Source: Clostridia bacterium | GTDB taxonomy: Bacteria > Bacillota > Clostridia > Oscillospirales > Acutalibacteraceae | Length of the DNA: 64,000 nt | Reading direction: 5' to 3' | Assembly (NCBI GenBank): GCA_017410585.1 | Contig: JAFQQM010000057.1 | Span: 1 to 64,000 of the forward strand | In this document: positions 1 to 7,709 of the stretch, piece by piece | Numbering within the stretch: position 1 is the first letter of the stretch | Layout: every line of letters starts with the position of its first letter | Notes under the pieces: generated by a model | Told to the model about the DNA's origin: nothing | Database searches by the model: none | Seen by the model: only the letters and a program-made list of their open reading frames with translations | Made by a program: the position numbers and the translations under genes

Positions 1-1110
1 GCCACAACAACGGCCAACTATGCGTGGTGGGATACCACGACGGGTTACTCCGATACCGGTGTTGCCCGTTCTACCGGTTGGCACCAATTTACGTGGGATG
101 CTCGTTCCGGTTCGGCGGTGGATATTTATATCGATGGCAACCACGTCAAAACCGACAGAATTCTCACCTCTTTTGCGCAAGTGACGCTCGGTTGGTTTAC
201 TGCTGCCACAAATACCACGAATGCTTTTGATAATGTGATGATTACCGAGGTGTTGCCGTGGGAGTTGCCGGTAGAAGAATCGCCAATGACCGAAACGGTA
301 TTGGTTTACGATGCGGTTGAAATGGCGCAGATCGGCACAACGGAATATGTGCGTTTTGGCAACGATGTCACCTCAAACAGCCTATTTGTTACTCGCGATG
401 ATAGCAACTACAATACATCCGCGTCAACCAAAGGCTATGCGCATATTCGTCGTTATACGGTGCAAGAGAGCGGTAAATTGTTTATCGACACGGAATATAC
501 CAAAGGAATCTATAACGGTACGGTTGAATCGCACGATGCTTTCCCGATGCAATATGCGATTGTGGATCAAACGGGAAAAATCGTTTATCCGCGTAACGGC
601 GAACTGGGAACGGCAAGTTTTAACAACCGCGCTTCGATTCCCGCTTCCGAACCGCTGGTACTGGAGGTCAATGCAGGGGATACGCTGGACTTCGTGATGA
701 TTGATCCATACGGATTGGGCGTTCCGATGTATTTTCAGGCTCGTCTTTTTATGAATAGCGTGCAGGAGAGTTCCTTGTTAAATTATCGTAAAAACGAATT
801 CGTGGAAGGTTGCTTGCTGGCAGGCAAGAATATGAATCAACAAGGCGAGGATGGCTGGACTTATCTGTATGCAACCGATGTTAAGTCGGAAACGCGTCCG
901 GTTGTGAGCGCGGACGGCGATGTGAACGGTGATGGTTATATCGACGTGTTGGATTTGGTGTATTTGGCAAGGGCGGTTGCGGCCGAGGAACAACCGGAGG
1001 ATATGGTGCCGTATGATCTGATGCAAGACGGCGTTCTCAACAACGATGATCTGTCGCTTCTTCGCAAATATCTCTTGGGCATCATCAAAAAACCGGTCGC
1101 AAAACCGTAA
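1..1110 (+). CDS. Dockerin-bearing surface/secreted protein, 5' end outside window
   Basis: The reading frame is open from base 1, so only the C-terminal 369 residues are present; the ATG at 118 is internal. The first part (WHQFTWDARSG, VDIYIDG) looks like the end of a concanavalin-A/LamG-type beta-sandwich. The last about 60 residues form a type I dockerin: a good first calcium repeat (DVNGDGYIDVLDLVYLARAV) and a weaker second one (DLMQDGVLNNDDLSLLRKYL). Dockerins bind cohesins on a scaffoldin or on the cell surface, so the protein is probably exported. The catalytic or binding specificity cannot be judged from this fragment. A terminator follows at 1141. Confidence 0.8.
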   Translation, partial: ATTTANYAWWDTTTGYSDTGVARSTGWHQFTWDARSGSAVDIYIDGNHVKTDRILTSFAQVTLGWFTAATNTTNAFDNVMITEVLPWELPVEESPMTETVLVYDAVEMAQIGTTEYVRFGNDVTSNSLFVTRDDSNYNTSASTKGYAHIRRYTVQESGKLFIDTEYTKGIYNGTVESHDAFPMQYAIVDQTGKIVYPRNGELGTASFNNRASIPASEPLVLEVNAGDTLDFVMIDPYGLGVPMYFQARLFMNSVQESSLLNYRKNEFVEGCLLAGKNMNQQGEDGWTYLYATDVKSETRPVVSADGDVNGDGYIDVLDLVYLARAVAAEEQPEDMVPYDLMQDGVLNNDDLSLLRKYLLGIIKKPVAKP

Positions 1111-1140
1111 CGGAGCAAAAGAACCGAGAATAAAAACACA

Positions 1141-1174
1141 AAAAAAGAGCAAGTCACCCGACTTGCTCTTTTTT
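1141..1174 (+). terminator. Intrinsic terminator after the dockerin gene
   Basis: Inverted repeat GAGCAAGTC-ACCC-GACTTGCTC flanked by six A on the left and six T on the right. Confidence 0.9.
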
Positions 1175-1221
1175 ATTTTCCCCACCATCTCCCACTGTTT
1201 CAAATTTTTTCCAAAATTCTC

Positions 1222-1250
1222 TTGACATTTTGAAAATGGTAGCATATAAT
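1222..1250 (+). promoter_or_regulatory. feo operon promoter (sigma-A type)
   Basis: Perfect consensus TTGACA at 1222-1227 and TATAAT at 1245-1250 with a 17-base spacer. The expected start of transcription is near 1257, just upstream of two palindromes. Such a strong core promoter implies that repression sets the expression level. Confidence 0.9.
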
Positions 1251-1262
1251 ACATTACGGTAA

Positions 1263-1314
1263 GGTTAGCCGAGGCTAACCGCATATTTTTATCTCGTAGT
1301 TAGCCGCCGCTAAC
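1263..1314. promoter_or_regulatory. Two palindromic operators in the feo leader (DtxR/IdeR-like)
   Basis: Palindrome 1 (1263-1280) is GGTTAGCCGAGGCTAACC; palindrome 2 (1299-1314) is GTTAGC-CGCC-GCTAAC, flanked by the direct repeat CTCGTAG at 1293-1299 and 1314-1320. The TTAGCC/GGCTAA half-sites resemble boxes of the DtxR/IdeR/MntR family. Both lie downstream of the -10 element, which suits repressor blocking. The identity of the regulator is inferred; no such gene is in the window. Confidence 0.6.
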
Positions 1315-1339
1315 TCGTAGCAAGAGGAGGCAAACGAGT

Positions 1340-1561
1340 ATGAATACGTTAAAGGACGTCAAGATCGGTAAGACCGCCAAGGTGGTCAAGGTCCATGGCG
1401 AAGGTCCGATCCGCCGCCGCATTATGGATATGGGTATCACCAAGGGCGTGGAGATCTACGTCCGCAAGGTGGCACCGCTCGGCGATCCGTTGGAATTGAT
1501 GGTGCGCGGTTACGAATTGTCGCTTCGCAAGGAAGATGCCGAGCGCATCGAAGTGGAATAA
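1340..1561 (+). CDS. feoA: Ferrous iron transport protein A
   Basis: A 73-residue SH3-like FeoA domain typical of the family: it opens with a short beta strand and contains IRRRIMDMGI and a basic, valine-rich end. FeoA is a small cytosolic partner of FeoB that is needed for ferrous iron uptake. The ATG follows AAGAGGAGG at a normal distance. feoB starts 24 bases downstream, so both share the consensus promoter at 1222 and its palindromic leader. Confidence 0.95.
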   Translation: MNTLKDVKIGKTAKVVKVHGEGPIRRRIMDMGITKGVEIYVRKVAPLGDPLELMVRGYELSLRKEDAERIEVE

Positions 1562-1585
1562 CGGTAAGGGAAGGGGAGAGATACA

Positions 1586-3778
1586 ATGAGTATTAAAATT
1601 GCCCTTGCCGGTAACCCGAACTGCGGCAAGACAACGCTGTATAACATCCTGACCGGTTCCAACCAATACGTCGGCAACTGGCCGGGCGTGACGGTGGAGA
1701 AGAAGGAAGGCAAACTGAAGAAATACGACGACGTCACCATCACCGACCTGCCGGGTATCTACTCGCTGTCGCCGTATACGCTGGAAGAGGTCGTGGCGCG
1801 TAACTATCTGGTCGGTGAGCGTCCGGATGCGATTATCGACATTGTGGACGGTACCAATTTAGAGCGCAACCTTTACCTCACGACCCAGTTGATGGAACTG
1901 GGCATTCCGGTGGTCATTGCCATCAATATGATGGATATCGTCCGCAAGCGCGGTGACCGCATCGACGTGGAAAAACTGTCGGCGCATATCGGTTGCCCGA
2001 TCGTCGAGATCTCGGCGCTGAAAGGCGACGGTGTGCAGGAGGTCGCCGAAGCGGCGGTTGCTGCTGCCGGCGGTCCGGCCCCCGAACCGCAACACGATTT
2101 TTCCGGTATTGTTGAGCACGCGATCGCGCACATTGAGGAAGCGGTCGTACATAATCTGCCGGAAGAACAACAGCGCTGGTATGCGATCAAAATTTTTGAG
2201 CGTGACCAGCACGTGCTGAAACAATTCCGCCTCGAAAAAGAACTGTTGCAACACATCGAAAAGGACATCGTGGCGGTAGAGACCCGCTTGGATGACGACG
2301 CCGAATCGATCATCACCAACGAGCGTTACGACTATATCGACCGTATCCTCAAAGATTGCTACAAAAAGAAATACATCGGTCGTCTGACCGTTTCGGATAA
2401 GATCGACCGTATCGTCACCAACCGCATTTTGGCGTTGCCGATCTTTGCGCTGGTGATGTGGCTGGTCTATACCTTCTCTATCGGTACGGTGGGCGACTGG
2501 ACGGTCGGCTTTATGAATGACGGGTTGTTCGGTTCCTTTGCGGAGACCTATCCCGACACCTTTATGGCAAACTGGCTGAGCATCCCCGAACTGCTGGATC
2601 TCGTCTTGCTGGGCGCCAACGGTGAACCGATCATTGCCGGCTGGCTGTACTCGCTCATTCAAGAAGGGATCGTCGGCGGTGTCGGTGCCGTTTTGGGCTT
2701 TGTACCGCAGATGATGATTCTGTTTCTCTTGCTCTCTTTGCTGGAAGATTGCGGTTATATGTCCCGCGTAGCGTTCATTATGGACCGCCTGTTCCGCAAG
2801 TTCGGCTTGTCGGGTAAGAGTTTTATTCCGATGCTGATCGCCACCGGTTGCGGTGTGCCCGGTATTATGGCCAGCCGCACCATCGAGCAGGAACGTGACC
2901 GCAAGATCACCATTATGACCACCGGCTTTATTCCGTGCGGTGCGAAGATGCCGATCGTGGCGTTTATCGCCGGCGCGCTGTTCGGCGGCTCGCCGCTGGT
3001 GGCAACGGCCGCCTACCTCATCGGTATCGCGGCGGTGGTCATTTCCGGCATCATTATGAAAAAGACCAAGGCCTTTGCGGGCGATCCGGCTCCGTTTGTG
3101 ATGGAACTCCCTGCTTACCACGCGCCGGTCGCCGGCAACGTGTTCCGTACTACGTGGGATCGCGGATGGGGCTTCATCAAGCGCGCCGGTACGGTCATCT
3201 TTGCCGCCAGCGTGATCATCTGGACGTTGAATTCGCTGTCTTTTGAAGGTGGCTTCCACTATATCACCGAGGACTTTGGCGGCCGCTCGCTACTGGAAGT
3301 GATCGGTTCGGTGTTTGCGTGGCTGTTTGCTCCGCTTGGCTTCGGTACGTGGCAGGCGGCGGTCGCCACCATCCTCGGCTTGGTTGCCAAGGAAGAGGTG
3401 GTCGGTGTGTTTGGTACCCTCGCCGGTATGGAAGACCTGCTCGGCGCGGTGGAAGGCTCGGAGACCTCGGCTATGGTTGCCGCCGGTGCGCACTTCTTCC
3501 AAAACGGCCTGCAGGCGTTTTCCTTCCTGATCTTCAACCTGCTGTGCGCTCCCTGCTTTGCGGCCATGGGCGCTATCAAGCGCGAGATGAACAACTGGAA
3601 ATGGACCGCCTTCGCCATCGGCTATATGTGTGTGTTCGCCTATGCGATCTCGCTCATCGTCTACCAGTTCGGCGCGTGGTTTGTCGGCGGCGGTAACGTG
3701 TTCGGTACGGTCGCGGCTGTCTTGGTGCTGGCCGGTCTGGTGTATTTGGTCGTGCGTAAAAACAAATACGCGAAGTAA
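1586..3778 (+). CDS. feoB: Ferrous iron transporter B
   Basis: A 730-residue GTPase-permease that imports Fe2+. The N-terminal G domain shows G1 GNPNCGKT (residues 9-16), G3 DLPG (54-57) and G4 NMMD (114-117), followed by a helical GDI-like region and a permease part with two Gate motifs and many membrane segments from about residue 280. In the first Gate block the GCGVPGIMASRTI segment is clear. Length is usual for clostridial FeoB. It is followed by a small FeoB-associated gene. Confidence 0.97.
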   Translation: MSIKIALAGNPNCGKTTLYNILTGSNQYVGNWPGVTVEKKEGKLKKYDDVTITDLPGIYSLSPYTLEEVVARNYLVGERPDAIIDIVDGTNLERNLYLTTQLMELGIPVVIAINMMDIVRKRGDRIDVEKLSAHIGCPIVEISALKGDGVQEVAEAAVAAAGGPAPEPQHDFSGIVEHAIAHIEEAVVHNLPEEQQRWYAIKIFERDQHVLKQFRLEKELLQHIEKDIVAVETRLDDDAESIITNERYDYIDRILKDCYKKKYIGRLTVSDKIDRIVTNRILALPIFALVMWLVYTFSIGTVGDWTVGFMNDGLFGSFAETYPDTFMANWLSIPELLDLVLLGANGEPIIAGWLYSLIQEGIVGGVGAVLGFVPQMMILFLLLSLLEDCGYMSRVAFIMDRLFRKFGLSGKSFIPMLIATGCGVPGIMASRTIEQERDRKITIMTTGFIPCGAKMPIVAFIAGALFGGSPLVATAAYLIGIAAVVISGIIMKKTKAFAGDPAPFVMELPAYHAPVAGNVFRTTWDRGWGFIKRAGTVIFAASVIIWTLNSLSFEGGFHYITEDFGGRSLLEVIGSVFAWLFAPLGFGTWQAAVATILGLVAKEEVVGVFGTLAGMEDLLGAVEGSETSAMVAAGAHFFQNGLQAFSFLIFNLLCAPCFAAMGAIKREMNNWKWTAFAIGYMCVFAYAISLIVYQFGAWFVGGGNVFGTVAAVLVLAGLVYLVVRKNKYAK

Positions 3779-3810
3779 TTATTATTCCATAATAGAAAGG
3801 AGACTTCACC

Positions 3811-3972
3811 GTGGACTGGCTGACTTGGCTTCTTGCGGCGGTGATCGTCGGTATCGTGATACTGATCATCGTCAGCGGTATCCGCAAAAAGAAAAAAGGG
3901 GAGGGCGGCTGCTCCTGCGGCTGTTCCGGCTGTGCGATGAAAGACTCCTGCCACCCCCAACAAAATAAATAA
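3811..3972 (+). CDS. FeoB-associated Cys-rich small membrane protein
   Basis: A 53-residue gene starting at GTG 3811, with AGAAAGGAG upstream. It has one N-terminal membrane helix (WLTWLLAAVIVGIVILIIVS), a KKKK basic stop and a Cys-rich tail (CSCGCSGC, then a further Cys). This layout matches the small FeoB-associated Cys-rich family found next to feoB in clostridia. The cysteines may receive or sense iron, but this is not established. It is the last gene of the feo operon. Confidence 0.88.
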   Translation: MDWLTWLLAAVIVGIVILIIVSGIRKKKKGEGGCSCGCSGCAMKDSCHPQQNK

Positions 3973-4013
3973 GTTATTGCCACACACAATAACAGACACA
4001 ACTCCTGAAGAAT

Positions 4014-4072
4014 ACCAGCGGTTTTGGGCGATTTATCCCTGCGATACGTCTCCCGAAACCGCTGGTTTTCTT
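4014..4072 (+). terminator. Probable terminator of the feo operon
   Basis: Stem ACCAGCGGTTT / AAACCGCTGGT with a loop of about 30 bases that can itself pair (GGG..CCC), followed by a broken T tract. Weaker than the other terminators here. Confidence 0.5.
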
Positions 4073-4111
4073 TGCGAAAAAAGTTTTTTGAAATAATTTC
4101 AAAAAAGGGGG

Positions 4112-4153
4112 TTGACAAACGCAAAAAGGTGTGGTATATTGTAATCGTTACAA
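4112..4153 (+). promoter_or_regulatory. perR promoter with overlapping PerR box
   Basis: TTGACA at 4112-4117 and TATATT at 4135-4140 with 17 bases between. Overlapping the -10 and start region is TTGTAATCGTTACAA (4139-4153), a 7-1-7 inverted repeat close to the Fur/PerR consensus TTATAATnATTATAA. This arrangement predicts that PerR represses its own transcription. Confidence 0.8.
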
Positions 4154-4176
4154 AAAGCAACACGAAAGGAGAGCCT

Positions 4177-4578
4177 ATGGAACAGTTGGAAAAGGACATC
4201 CGCTCCTGCGGATTGCGTGTCACCAAACAGCGTATCGCCATTTATGATTGGCTCCGGAATCATCCGGTGCATCCCACGGCGGACGTGATCTGGAAGGCGC
4301 TGTTACCGCGTTATCCCGACCTGTCGCTGACAACGGTGTATAACACGGTCAACGTTCTTGCCGAACACGGTCTGATCCGTACGGTCACCATCCGTGCGGA
4401 GGAACAGCGGTTTGATGGCAATCCGGCTGACCACGGTCACTTCTACTGCCGCTCCTGTCAAAAGGTGTTGGATTTTGACATCGATAAACCCAGCGTTTCA
4501 TCGATGCTTCCCGCCGGATGCATAGCGGAAAAATGTGATGTCTTTGTAACCGGTCTGTGTGACGTTTGCGCAGAATAA
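4177..4578 (+). CDS. perR: Peroxide-sensing Fur-family repressor PerR
   Basis: A 133-residue Fur-family protein; start chosen at ATG 4177 behind GAAAGGAGAG. An N-terminal winged helix (about residues 10-75) is followed by the dimer domain. Structural zinc ligands are C91-C94 and C128-C131. The five regulatory metal ligands of Bacillus subtilis PerR (H37, D85, H91, H93, D104) have counterparts H32, D80, H86, H88, D99 with a constant offset of five; Asp rather than Glu at the last position points to PerR rather than Fur. Peroxide oxidation of the iron-ligating His would release it from DNA. Reverse rubrerythrin, rubredoxin and ferritin follow as the expected regulon. Confidence 0.9.
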   Translation: MEQLEKDIRSCGLRVTKQRIAIYDWLRNHPVHPTADVIWKALLPRYPDLSLTTVYNTVNVLAEHGLIRTVTIRAEEQRFDGNPADHGHFYCRSCQKVLDFDIDKPSVSSMLPAGCIAEKCDVFVTGLCDVCAE

Positions 4579-4632
4579 AATCAGTTAATACTGACGGGAG
4601 GGAGACCCGTCAAATTTAAGGAGGAAATGAAA

Positions 4633-5175
4633 ATGAAAAAGTTTGTTTGCAGTGTGTGTGGTTATGTTCATGAAGGCGATGCCGCTCCCGAGCGGTGCCC
4701 TGTCTGCAAGGTGCCGGCGGAGAAGTTCAACGAACTCGGTGAAGAGCGCGTTTGGGCCGCTGAGCACGTTGTCGGCGTAGCCAAGGGTGTGGATCCGTGG
4801 ATCATCGAACAACTTCGCGCCAACTTTGAGGGCGAGTGCTCCGAGGTCGGTATGTATCTGGCGATGTCCCGCGTGGCTCACCGTGAAGGTTATCCGGAGA
4901 TCGGCCTGTACTGGGAGAAGGCCGCTCTGGAAGAGGCGGAGCACGCCGCCAAGTTTGCTGAGTTGCTCGGCGAAGTGCTGACCGACAGCACCAAGCGTAA
5001 CCTCGAAATGCGCGTGGACGCCGAGTTCGGTGCTACCGACGGCAAGATGGCTCTGGCCAAGAAGGCGAAGGAACTGGGTTTGGATGCGATCCATGATACC
5101 GTTCATGAGATGGCCCGCGACGAAGCCCGCCACGGCAAGGCGTTCGAGGGTCTGTTGAAGCGCTATTTCGCGTAA
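4633..5175 (+). CDS. Reverse rubrerythrin (NADH-linked peroxidase)
   Basis: A 180-residue protein with its rubredoxin domain at the N terminus (C6-C9 and C22-C25), followed by the diiron four-helix domain with the E-rich iron-binding motifs (EEAEH, DEARH). The domain order is the reverse of classic rubrerythrin. Such proteins reduce H2O2 and O2 in clostridia and belong to the PerR regulon. ATG 4633 is preferred over ATG 4627 because AAGGAGG (4618-4624) then has the usual spacing of 8 bases. The gap to perR holds only a small GACGGG/CCCGTC hairpin. Confidence 0.92.
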   Translation: MKKFVCSVCGYVHEGDAAPERCPVCKVPAEKFNELGEERVWAAEHVVGVAKGVDPWIIEQLRANFEGECSEVGMYLAMSRVAHREGYPEIGLYWEKAALEEAEHAAKFAELLGEVLTDSTKRNLEMRVDAEFGATDGKMALAKKAKELGLDAIHDTVHEMARDEARHGKAFEGLLKRYFA

Positions 5176-5192
5176 TTAAAGGAGTGATTACT

Positions 5193-5348
5193 ATGGATAA
5201 ATATCTTTGCCCTTGCGGCTATGAGTACGATCCCGCCATCGGTGATCCGGATAACGGCATTGCCCCCGGCACGCCGTGGGAAGAGGTCTCGGAGGATTGG
5301 GTCTGCCCGATCTGCGGCCTTGGTAAGGACGTATTCGAAAAAGTGTAA
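5193..5348 (+). CDS. Rubredoxin with an unusual C-x-C first knuckle
   Basis: A 51-residue rubredoxin, the likely electron donor to the preceding peroxidase. It keeps the family landmarks [17 protein letters not shown]36 and the second knuckle C38-P-I-C41-G. The first knuckle reads C6-P-C8-G-Y, with one residue between the cysteines, while the family standard is C-x2-C-G-Y. Start ATG 5193 behind AAAGGAG; 17 bases after the rubrerythrin stop, so co-transcribed. Confidence 0.92.
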   Translation: MDKYLCPCGYEYDPAIGDPDNGIAPGTPWEEVSEDWVCPICGLGKDVFEKV

Positions 5349-5364
5349 GCCCGACGAATCGATA

Positions 5365-5396
5365 CCGCCGGCTCCGGCCGGAGCCGGCGGTTTTTT
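5365..5396 (+). terminator. Strong terminator between rubredoxin and ferritin
   Basis: A perfect 26-base GC-rich palindrome at 5365-5390 followed by six T. It lies only 17 bases upstream of the ferritin start codon, and no promoter fits between them. Confidence 0.88.
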
Positions 5397-5413
5397 ATAA
5401 GGAGGAATGACCG

Positions 5414-5923
5414 ATGAACGAAAAAGTGATCAAACTGCTCAATGAGCAGATCAATAAAGAACTGTACAGCGCGTATCTGTATATGGATATGGCGATCTTT
5501 TACGATGCGTTGGATCTGGATGGTTATGCGAATTACTATACCATTCAGGCGCAGGAAGAGCGTGACCACGCGTTGCTCTTTATGAAATATATGCAAAATA
5601 ACGGTTTGAAGGTGACGCTGGATGCCATCGCCAAGCCGGATAAAGTGTATGCGACGGTGCTGGATCCGCTGGTGGCGGCTGCCGAGCACGAACGCTACGT
5701 GACCGCGCTGATCAACGCGATCTATCACGAAGCGCATGAGAATAAGGATTACCGTACGATGAAATTCCTGGATTGGTTTGTAGACGAGCAGATGGAAGAG
5801 GAGGACAACGCCGACTCGATGATCAATCGTTACAACCTGTTTGGTCAGGACCCGAAGGGGCTGTACTTATTGGATCAGGAATACGCGACGCGTGTTTACA
5901 CCGCCCCCAGTTTGGCGTTGTAA
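5414..5923 (+). CDS. ftn: Ferritin
   Basis: A 169-residue non-haem ferritin that stores iron as a ferric core in a 24-subunit shell. Visible features are the N-terminal helix NEQINKELYSAYLY with a ferroxidase Glu, EERDHA with Glu and His ligands, and the third-helix Glu in AAEHE. Start follows ATAAGGAGG. It lies just past a strong terminator, so expression probably needs read-through from the perR-rubrerythrin-rubredoxin unit. Placed logically with feo and the PerR genes to sequester iron under peroxide stress. Confidence 0.95.
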   Translation: MNEKVIKLLNEQINKELYSAYLYMDMAIFYDALDLDGYANYYTIQAQEERDHALLFMKYMQNNGLKVTLDAIAKPDKVYATVLDPLVAAAEHERYVTALINAIYHEAHENKDYRTMKFLDWFVDEQMEEEDNADSMINRYNLFGQDPKGLYLLDQEYATRVYTAPSLAL

Positions 5924-5940
5924 TATTTCATTTTCTCCCC

Positions 5941-5982
5941 AAAAGAACCGGCCGGGCGATGCTCGGCCGCGTTCTTTTTTTT
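5941..5982 (+). terminator. Terminator after ferritin
   Basis: AAAAGAAC / GTTCTTTT outer arms with inner CGGCCG repeats and a T run of about eight bases. Confidence 0.8.
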
Positions 5983-5983
5983 G

Positions 5984-6012
5984 TTGCGTTTTTCTCCCAA
6001 ACGTGGTATACT
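5984..6012 (+). promoter_or_regulatory. Promoter of the LOG-family gene
   Basis: TTGCGT at 5984-5989, TATACT at 6007-6012, spacer 17. Its -35 follows directly on the ferritin terminator. Confidence 0.7.
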
Positions 6013-6034
6013 GCAAACGGAAGGAGTTGTTACT

Positions 6035-6610
6035 ATGCACGTTTGTGTTTACGGTGCGTCCAGCCGTGAATTGGCGCCTAATTATATCCGAGCAGGGGAG
6101 GCGCTCGGCAAAGAACTGGCTCGCCGCGGCCATACCTTGGTTTTTGGCGGCGGTACTACCGGTTTGATGGGGGCGGTCGCCCGCGGTGTAACCGCCGAAA
6201 ACGGTCGTATGCTCGGCATTGCGCCACGCTTTTTCAACGTAGACGGCATCTTGTACGAAGCCTGTGACGAATGGCTGTATACCGATACCATGCGGGAACG
6301 TAAACGGTTGATGGAGCAACGTTCGGATGCGTTTGTGATGACGCCGGGCGGCGTTGGTACGTTCGATGAATTTTTTGAGATCCTCACCAACGCCCAGTTG
6401 CAACTGCATCACAAACCCTTGGCTATCCTCAATACCGACGGTTATTTCGATCTGTTGTTGCAATTCTTGCAGACCGGTGTGGAAGAGCGGTTTATGAATC
6501 AAGCAACCCTCGATCTGTTTGCCGTTTTTACCGACCCCGCCGATCTGGTCTCCTATCTGGAGACCGCCGTTCCGACCGCTTCCTCATTGGAGGAAAATAA
6601 GCCGATATAA
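6035..6610 (+). CDS. LOG-family protein (cytokinin riboside phosphoribohydrolase-like)
   Basis: A 191-residue protein of the TIGR00730/LOG family, Rossmann-like fold. The family signature PGGxGTxxE is at residues 104-112 (PGGVGTFDE), with the upstream FGGGTTGLMG loop and an Arg/Lys-rich RERKRLM segment. Members hydrolyse nucleoside 5'-monophosphates to base and ribose 5-phosphate. Start chosen at ATG 6035 after GGAAGGAG. It stands alone between its own promoter and terminator. Confidence 0.9.
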   Translation: MHVCVYGASSRELAPNYIRAGEALGKELARRGHTLVFGGGTTGLMGAVARGVTAENGRMLGIAPRFFNVDGILYEACDEWLYTDTMRERKRLMEQRSDAFVMTPGGVGTFDEFFEILTNAQLQLHHKPLAILNTDGYFDLLLQFLQTGVEERFMNQATLDLFAVFTDPADLVSYLETAVPTASSLEENKPI

Positions 6611-6613
6611 ACC

Positions 6614-6658
6614 GGATCCGTTTTTGCGTTTTGCAAAAACGGATTCTTTTATTTTTTC
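6614..6658 (+). terminator. Terminator after the LOG-family gene
   Basis: ATCCGTTTTTGC / GCAAAAACGGAT stem followed by a T-rich tract. Confidence 0.85.
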
Positions 6659-6661
6659 CTC

Positions 6662-6690
6662 TTGCTAAAACCGTTTCGGTCGTGTATAAT
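6662..6690 (+). promoter_or_regulatory. Promoter of the dnaD-like operon
   Basis: TTGCTA at 6662-6667 and TATAAT at 6685-6690 with a 17-base spacer. The next clear terminator is at 15475, so this may drive eight genes. Confidence 0.85.
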
Positions 6691-6734
6691 AGTATCTTGT
6701 AATAATATGTATAACTATGTGCGAAAGGAAGTGA

Positions 6735-7703
6735 GTGGGCGTGGCCTATCAGTGGAACGGTGCGGCGATGTGGGATACCATCACCCTGCCCAAATCGGTC
6801 GGCAACTATATTAAGATGGCCAGCCCATTGCAGTGGCAGGTGTTGCTGTGGCTGGCAACCGCCGGTCGAGGTCAAGGGGATGCCGCCGCGTGTGCGTCCG
6901 CACTCGGTAACCGTGTGACCGAGGCGGATTGCGCGGAAGCCCTCGCTTTCTGGGTGCAGGAAGGCATCTTGCAACAGACCGACACCCCTTCGGTGACGGT
7001 CACGCCGGTGCCGGTAGTGGTCGACCCGCAACCGGTCATCCCGCCCGTGACCCCCAAAGTGCGCCCCAACGTGATCAAGACCGCGTCTGCCAATGCGGAT
7101 TATACCTTCGTGCTGGAGACCGCTTCCTCGAAATTCAGCAAGGCACTTTCGCATTACGAGATGGAACGTATCGCTGACTTGTTGACCGAGCGTCAACTGC
7201 CGGCGGAGGTCGTTTTAATGGCGGTGCAGGTGGCGCTTTCCCGTAAAAAGACCTTGTCCTACGCGCTTCGCGTTGCCGACGGCTGGGCGGACGAAGGTCT
7301 GCTGACCGTCGAGCAGGTCAACGAACGCCTGTGCGAATTGGAACGGTGCGACAGAGCCGGTGACCGCTTGGCGGAGTTGTTCCCCGACCTGCCCAAACCC
7401 AGCGCTACCGCCCGCAAAATGGCGGCTATCTGGCTGTTTGATTGGCAGTTACCGGACGACTTGTTGTTGCTGGCGCGTGATCGCAGTGCCGATAAAAAAT
7501 CGGTGTATGCTTACATGAACCGCCTGCTGGAATCTTGGCACGCCGCCGGTCTGTTGACCCCCGATGCGGTGTTGGCGGACGAAAATCCCAACATAAATAA
7601 GAAGAAACCGAGTGAGACCGCCGCTGACGGCGGCTTTGATCTGGACAAATACAGCGCGATGCTGGACGGTCATCTGCCGTCCTTCCGCGGGAAAGGAGAG
7701 TAA
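6735..7703 (+). CDS. DnaD-domain primosomal protein
   Basis: A 322-residue protein with the layout of clostridial DnaD/DnaB_2-domain proteins: an N-terminal winged-helix part (about 1-95), a Pro/Val-rich linker (about 95-120), and two helical DnaD-like modules (about 130-200 and 205-270). DnaD proteins remodel origin DNA and help load the replicative helicase. The following gene encodes a DnaC-like loader, six bases downstream, which supports the call. Start is GTG at 6735 or GTG at 6741; the Shine-Dalgarno AAAGGAAG allows either. Confidence 0.82.
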   Translation: MGVAYQWNGAAMWDTITLPKSVGNYIKMASPLQWQVLLWLATAGRGQGDAAACASALGNRVTEADCAEALAFWVQEGILQQTDTPSVTVTPVPVVVDPQPVIPPVTPKVRPNVIKTASANADYTFVLETASSKFSKALSHYEMERIADLLTERQLPAEVVLMAVQVALSRKKTLSYALRVADGWADEGLLTVEQVNERLCELERCDRAGDRLAELFPDLPKPSATARKMAAIWLFDWQLPDDLLLLARDRSADKKSVYAYMNRLLESWHAAGLLTPDAVLADENPNINKKKPSETAADGGFDLDKYSAMLDGHLPSFRGKGE

Positions 7704-7709
7704 CCGCCT

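Noticed and set aside
1859-3259. 466-codon open frame antisense to feoB
   Set aside because: Product is low-complexity Arg/Gln/His-rich with no motif; feoB on the other strand is certain.
4177-4578. Ferric uptake regulator Fur
   Set aside because: Asp at both discriminating positions (D80, D99) and the peroxide-defence neighbours favour PerR.
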